Shown here piece by piece: positions 58,435 through 64,000 of a stretch of DNA of 64,000 bases. The position numbers and the translations under genes are program-made. Numbering within the stretch: position 1 is the first letter of the stretch; each line of letters opens with the position of its first letter. The notes beneath the pieces are model-generated. The model ran no database searches and had not been told where the DNA came from. It saw only the letters and a program-made list of their open reading frames with translations. Location of the stretch: positions 1 to 64,000 of the forward strand of contig QZCP01000152.1 of the NCBI GenBank assembly GCA_003956705.1. The letters are read 5' to 3'. This DNA comes from Brevipalpus yothersi (taxonomy: Eukaryota > Arthropoda > Arachnida > Trombidiformes > Tenuipalpidae).

Positions 58435-59236
58435 TGCCATTGTGTATATGTATTTAAACTTGCCTTCTTAATTTATTCTATCTTTTGCTTTGTTTTATTT
58501 CTTTTCTCTTCATCTAATTGACACTGATTGTGGTGAGAGAGAGGAAAAATGAGAAGAATTTCTTGACGATGAGGATGGGAGATGCAAAAAGAAAAATGTG
58601 GGCCCACATGATGTACATTATTTAGAGAAAATTTTTTTTATTCGCAAGCTAAAGAGTTGAATCATATATGAATTAGGAAAAAAGAAGGAAAAAAATTATG
58701 GAGATCATGTTTCTTTCATTTTTCATTACAAATAGTTGTTTGAACAAAAAAAAGGACCAAAAGAGATAGAGTAAGAGATAGGGAGAGATAGAGAGTAGTC
58801 GTGGAGCTGTTGCTTGAGGATTCAACGGACAAAAACGGCTATCGAATTGCGAACAGCGAACAGCGCGAAAAAAAAGTGGGCATAACTGGTTGCTGATGAT
58901 ATTTCGAAGACCATTTGATATCGTTGATAGTTTTCATGAATTGAGGATATATGTATATATCATGAACAAACCAATCATGATAAACTAGCGAAGCAGACAT
59001 ACAAAGGCATAGCTCCAGATACAAATATGGAATAGGGTATATGAGAGGGAGGCTTGCATCCCCAAGACCTATCGCAAAAAAAGAACGAAATTTGTAGCCT
59101 TGATTGTCGGCCAAACCCCAGGAGTGATGTATTTACGCATTTTTGTGTTTGTGTGTGTGTATGAGAATGAGAGGTCTGGCTTTGAATTTTACTGTACATT
59201 GGATATTTTACAGCCAATTTTTACATTTCACTTTCG
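58435..59236. other. Spacer between 7SL RNA and UBE2Q
   Basis: AT-rich unique DNA and the 3' UTR of minus-strand UBE2Q. Two minus-strand open frames of 80-91 codons around 58839-59217 show no family resemblance. No RNA gene seen. Confidence 0.6.
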
Positions 59237-60737
59237 TTAACCTTCTTCTTTTGGAGGAGTGAACCAGCCTAGAATGGGAATGAAATAAAAGAAACATATG
59301 ATTAGAAAAATTGGCTCATCATTACCAGCTTCGAAGGTAGATTATTACTCACCACTCTTCTCGTGAATTTGTACAAGAGACCTATAGCTATGCTGAGCTC
59401 GAGCTAAACTATATTGGGTCTGAGGAGAGGAAAAAAGAGAGGAGAAGAAGAAGATGAATAAGGAGAGAGAGAATAAAAATAAAAATTATGTTCATAAGTG
59501 ATGGAATAAAAAAACAAACTGAGATGAAAGGTTACCTTATTACCACTGAATTGTATTCGAGCTTTTCCTCTAACAAGAGTGGCAGCAATTTGCAAAATGA
59601 TAGCTTCCACAGTGTATGCACTACTCCAGCCCTGGAATAGAAAAAAAGAGGAGAAGAAAATAGTCCTAAGTAAAGCGATAAGTAAGGTAAAATGATGAGA
59701 ATTAGGTCAAGATCGAGAAAAGTTGGCATTACTTGTTTGGTCAGTAGCTCCATACATATAGCCCCACCACAAAGAACATATCCACCAGAAATCATAGGAT
59801 GAACAACGCGCACAAATGGTGGCTCAAATGGATAAGTTTCTTTGAATAAAAGATTAAGCAATATGTGATCTTTTCCTTCTCTTTTCTTTAATTCAATTAA
59901 ATCATTATGTAGAGGACTGTCCGGATCAACCACCAATAATTTGACGTTCCATTCATACAATGAATCATGAATCAGCTCAACACTGAAAACACCCTTCTTG
60001 AAGCTTTCCGACCGATACACTTCGCGCAATTCTTTCATCAGTCGATCGGATGCTTGAACAGAACCATTCACTTGTCCACGAAGATATCCTTCTCTTTGAT
60101 TTTGTTTAAGTCTCTCCAGTGTGGCTGTGTGTTCGGTACTCAATCCATCATCCTTAGATCTATCTTGATTAGCAGCATCTTCTTCCATCTCAATTGGCAG
60201 ATCATCGTCTTCCATATCGGAATCTTCCTCAGTATCTGATTGATTATTATTGTTCATTGCTGCATTTTCATCATTATCATTAATGTAACCAGATTCACCA
60301 CTATTTTCGGTGGCAAATGAAGATCGAGAACTTGAACACTGTAGAGCACCATTTGAAGAAGACATGAGCAAAGGTGACACTTCATGATTTAGTAGATCAA
60401 GTTCACTAGGTATGGAAAGATTGTGTTGATTGCATAAATCTCTCACTAAAAAACGAACTTGTTGGAAGATATAATTGTCAGCTCCACTTGTATTGCTCAA
60501 TAATTGAACAATATTGGTAATACAATCGTCTTCAACCTCTGAAAACCATACAGGCGGTGATTCGGGATAGGTTTCCGTAAAATTGGCATGAATATCAAAT
60601 TTTTTACCATTTTGACCGATAAACGTACATGTTAGCTCATCAACAGTGGCACTCACAATCTGAAAGCGTTCATGTTCCTTATGGAAAACTGATTCAAGTT
60701 TACGTATATCGAGCTTCAATGAATTTAAGCAAGCCAT
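59237..60737 (-). CDS. UBE2Q: Ubiquitin-conjugating enzyme E2 Q
   Basis: E2 enzyme that transfers ubiquitin through an active-site thioester. Exons 60737-59733, 59631-59536, 59419-59353 and 59268-59237 (GT-AG, consistent phases) give 399 residues. The N terminus is an RWD-like domain (LESVFHKEHERFQIVSATVD and FTETYPESPPVWFSEVEDD). An acidic disordered linker rich in Asp, Glu, Ser and Asn follows (about 145-215). The UBC fold starts near 220; its active-site Cys328 lies in GGAICMELLTKQ, directly before the first intron. The ending YRSLVQIHEKSGWFTPPKEE is characteristic of UBE2Q1/Q2. The last exon codes only about ten residues. Confidence 0.96.
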
Positions 60738-61369
60738 CCTTTCTTAATTACTTAATCCCAAACACACACTTAAGAGAAAGAGAGGAAGAGAGAGTGAAGA
60801 AGAAGAAGAAGATGGATAGACAGATAGAGAGAGAGAAAGAGAAAGGTGTTTGGTTTGGTGAAAGAAAAGGAAGAAGAAAAAGGAAATCTCAGGAGAAGAA
60901 AGATAAAGAGAAAGAATAACACACAAGCTCAACACACACACCAAGATCCGTCAAAAAGCAAGAGAATGGGTAGTGAGCTCTGGTGGACACATTTAACTGG
61001 TATGTGTTTGAACAATTTCAATTTAAATCACAATCATCACTATTCAGTAATTCCTTTTAATAATTAAATGGATGGTGAAAAAATTTATTCACGAGATTCA
61101 AAATGAGAGAATAGAGGGAGACTGAAGGGTGTTTTGGTGAATTTTTCGAAACGCTTTATGTTTTATTATTTTTTCTTTTTTTTCTCTCTTCGTCTCTCTC
61201 TCACTCGAAGAGAGGGGGAGAGAAGGAGCAGGAGGTAAAGATGATTGGCTTTGATGAAATTTTTGTTGGATCAAAAAACAAATTTTGTAATCAACAAGTA
61301 TAGATATATTTTGAAGGTGTGTCAGAGAGAGAGAAAAAAGAAAAAAGAGGGAAGAGAATAAAATCAATC
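60738..61369. other. Spacer between UBE2Q and the RBM33-like region
   Basis: Upstream region of minus-strand UBE2Q with purine-rich GAA/GAGA stretches at about 60770-60920, then unique sequence. Open frames here are Lys/Arg/Glu-rich artefacts of the purine tract. Confidence 0.65.
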
Positions 61370-63705
61370 TTAACAATGATGCCTCTGATTTTGATCACGA
61401 AAAGTGTATACATCTTTGGATGATTCAAATGTTACAATTGCCTTCTGTTGAGAGCCTGAAGTGTCAATTGAACAATTTTCAACGGGGCCAATAGTTCGAC
61501 AGAGCTTCGAAATGGCAGCTTTAGTTGTTTCGGGTGCCAGACCTGTGGTCTCCAATGTTCTTGGCTACTGGGTACTCGTTACACTACAATTTGGACTAGT
61601 ATTGAAATTTTTAGAGCTATCATCATCGAGAATATTGAAATCAGAGTTCCGGTTAGTACTGGAAGTTGACGGTTTTGACGAATCCGTTTCGAGTCTATGT
61701 AGTCTCAAGTCTAGTGGGCAATGGATCTCAAGAAGTTGATAGCTTCTCCGATTCTATAATACTTTCGATCACAGTTCGCATTGGATTGAGAGTAAGGTCC
61801 AAAGTGATCCCTGTTGAGGATGATGATGATGGATGATCAAGCTCATCCTTTTTCATTTGAGCCCTTGGTCGTCTTCCCTCCTCTTTTTTATGAATTATTT
61901 CTTTCCGTAATTTTTTCTGATTCTCTAATTTTTTGAAATTTTCTTCGTCAATTTCCAGATCAACAATCATGAGTGTGTCTTTGGTATTACTTTGCTCCTC
62001 TTTAGATTGCCCAGGCTCCTGGGACTTCTTATTAGACTCCAAATCCACTACCTCGATCTTTTTCACTATCCTGTTATCATTAGAAGTGTCATCGGGTAGT
62101 GATTCTTTTTGATTCCAGATAAAATTGACTGACCTATTTCTAGATAAAGAAGGAGCATTCACAGTTCGAATCGCTCTAATATTTGATTGATTTGCTGTAC
62201 TAGGTACATGAGGTCACGAAAAATCATATCTACCCATGAGATCGGTTGATGTGACATTGTTACTATTGTTATTATTGAGAGCACGATTGTTTTAATAGAA
62301 GAGAATTTGTCTGGAATGAGAAGAGTTGAGAGATCTATCAGAAGAGATCAAGATCTCCACTTCTTGACACTGGTTTGACCGCATATTTTGTGGCTGAGAT
62401 TCACTTGAGGGTGCATTTAGGATGGAGAGAAGATCTTTGAGCCCCCATCCAGTGAGGAAAACTAGCAGTTATCGATGAGACTGATGGACCAAACACCGCC
62501 TGATTCAATTCACCATGAATTGAGGACCAGGCCGAATGCCAAGATTAAATGAGAGAGGATGAAAACGATTGAATGGATGCTGATTACTGGATATGGACTT
62601 GCTGAATCATTTGCATACCAGGCCTTGATTCACAAGTAGCTGCTTGATTTTGAACGTATGGTGGACCAGCGGCAGCTGAATCAGGCTCAATGATCCCAGG
62701 ATCATCATTCTGTCTCGTAAACGCATCATTTGATCAATAGCAGATGCCATAAGGGGATCACCAGGAAATGTTCCATGTTCAATAGGAAATTTGATAGGCC
62801 CCCCGACAAGGGCCATGAAGAAAACGAGGTGGTCGAAAATTTTGACCATTATTGGAGCTTGTAGTGTCCATAAATGAATATTGCCCGGTTATAGTAGAGC
62901 TGAAAGCTCCTCGATTAGGAAATCTGTTCACATCAAGAGGAGAATGCGTTTTCATAGATGCTGAAAATCTATTCAATGATGTTGCTTGTTGAAGAATAGG
63001 TGCAAGATTGCTTGAACCGTAAAGTCCTCGTAAGTTAGGTCTTATATTGGAAGATTTCTTTATCCGAACATTGTTCATGTTATTCAAGATTCGATCATCA
63101 CGATTTTTGTTTCTTTTTGACGGAGGTTTATGCATGATTTGCAATTCATTTTGACCATCATAGAATCCAATGAATCAAGAATCGCTTGGGCATCAATTGG
63201 TCTCCTATTATCGGTGTCCAATTTACTATTCGATGAACAGGTGAATTTTTCTTTCACAAAACGAGAATATCTTCTGTCATCATTTTTATCATCATCGTCA
63301 TCTCTCTCTTGAGAGAGAAAAGGGTCCAGTAATTGCTGAGGATCGATGAAACGATTGCTGTTCCTGCAACTGTTGAAAGTGTGGAGCTTGGTGGTGCTGG
63401 GATGTGGAGTTGTTTCCCAGTCCAAGAAGCTGTTGAATTCCAAAGGACGACTTTTGAGGAATTTGATGAGCATTGTTCGCTGTGGTCGTTGATTTGTTCT
63501 GTTGTGCACTAACAGAGGTCAATAGATTTGAGGCCGTTGAAAAAGGTTGATGTGATGTGAGTCCAGTGGTAGAGGTCGGATGTCGAAATTGTGAGGCAAG
63601 ATTGAGGGAGGATTGCGAAGATGTGGACAGCGATGATAGATGGAGAACCATGGATTCGCGATCCTCGAAGCTTGGTCGGACACAGAAGCCGGTCGAAATC
63701 GTCAT
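61370..63705 (-). pseudogene. RBM33-like coding region broken by several frameshifts (pseudogene or assembly indels)
   Basis: Coding-like sequence runs leftwards from an ATG at 63705 but changes frame several times without introns: near 63350, near 63145, at a GGGGGG run near 62805, near 62695 and several times between 62600 and 62160. At least one in-frame stop also lies near 61550. The peptides are coherent across the breaks: Ser/Thr/Gln-rich start, FIDPQQLLDPFLSQERDDDD, a basic stretch KPPSKRNKNRDDRIL, a Pro/Met-rich middle, and LEIDEENFKKLENQKKLRKE followed by HKKEEGRRPRAQMKK. The last frame, GLAPETTKAAISKLCRTIGP then KAIVTFESSKD, resembles the C-terminal RRM of RNA-binding protein 33. 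Identity with RBM33 is an inference from this pattern. I give no corrected sequence. Confidence 0.45.
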
Positions 63706-64000
63706 GAAAACTCTATTGCTTCACTATTTTCCACACAATTTTTCACTGAGCTGTTGAAAGTAAATTAACTTATGTTCAATCAATTAGTGTTCACAAAAAA
63801 AATGCCACATTAGATCACTACCGATCAACAGACACACATTACTTACTTTTGTTACATCTTGAATTGTGTTTACTTCATCCATATCTTTTTCTTCCTCTTC
63901 TCCACATACATGTAACATGTAACTCATTAACAGCGATCTCTGTATCCATAACACAATTGATACTCCGGATTTCACCAATAATGCAATACGATAATTAAAT
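63706..64000. other. Right edge of the window
   Basis: AT-rich sequence upstream of the RBM33-like region. A short minus-strand open frame shows no recognisable family. It may be a promoter or a further 5' exon or intron of the broken gene. Confidence 0.5.

Noticed and set aside
63298..63705. The FGIQQLLGL peptide as an eh1-like repressor motif of a Vsx-type homeobox gene
   Set aside because: No homeodomain is encoded downstream, and the following frames fit a broken RBM33-like protein better. The short match is probably chance.
1..64000. CRISPR arrays, insertion sequences, retroelement or viral genes
   Set aside because: None was seen: no regularly spaced direct repeats, no transposase, reverse transcriptase or integrase motifs, and the sequence is eukaryotic with spliceosomal introns.

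Overview
The window is nuclear DNA from a small, intron-poor animal genome, most likely an arthropod and probably an acariform mite. The arthropod call rests on three proteins: a three-domain obstructor-type (CPAP3) cuticle protein, a JHBP/takeout-type lipid-binding domain and an insect-style GMC oxidoreductase. Introns are mostly 50-700 bp with GT-AG ends, genes from about 13.4 kb onward lie only hundreds of bases apart on both strands, and the AT-rich spacers are full of (GA/CT)n microsatellites. The species itself cannot be named from the sequence.

Layout. Positions 1-13.2 kb hold no gene I can support, only microsatellites and one diverged tandem duplication (about 7.44-8.96 kb). From 13.4 to 22.4 kb come RpL15, a single-exon CUB-like/LDLa membrane protein and crooked neck (all +), ANKRD49 (-) and a selenoprotein T homologue carrying Cys instead of Sec (+). 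From 23.3 to 27.9 kb (-) lies a five-exon gene whose splice phases join a secreted JHBP/takeout-like domain, a furin-type RQKR site and a complete alkaline phosphatase. After a 3.6-kb repeat-rich spacer come ADPRM (-), the obstructor-type chitin-binding gene (-), METTL16 (-), a GMC oxidoreductase (+), SmD1 (-), SCO1/2 (-), tRNA-Trp (+), MED4 (-), CLUAP1/IFT38 (-), RanBP9/10 (+), Derlin-2/3 (-), the 7SL SRP RNA (+), UBE2Q (-) and, at the right end, a frameshift-riddled RBM33-like coding region (-).

How the genes relate. Most are housekeeping genes with no operon logic. RNA processing is well represented (crooked neck, SmD1, METTL16, the RBM33-like region). Derlin-2/3 and 7SL RNA sit head to head and both serve the ER, as does the SelT homologue. 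Several gene pairs are divergent with short shared upstream regions: ANKRD49/SelT, METTL16/GMC, CLUAP1/RanBP9 and Derlin/7SL.

The most unusual item is the predicted 825-residue JHBP-like/alkaline phosphatase fusion. Next are the broken RBM33-like region, the large uncharacterised LDLa receptor, the Cys-form SelT and the old tandem duplication in the gene-poor left arm.
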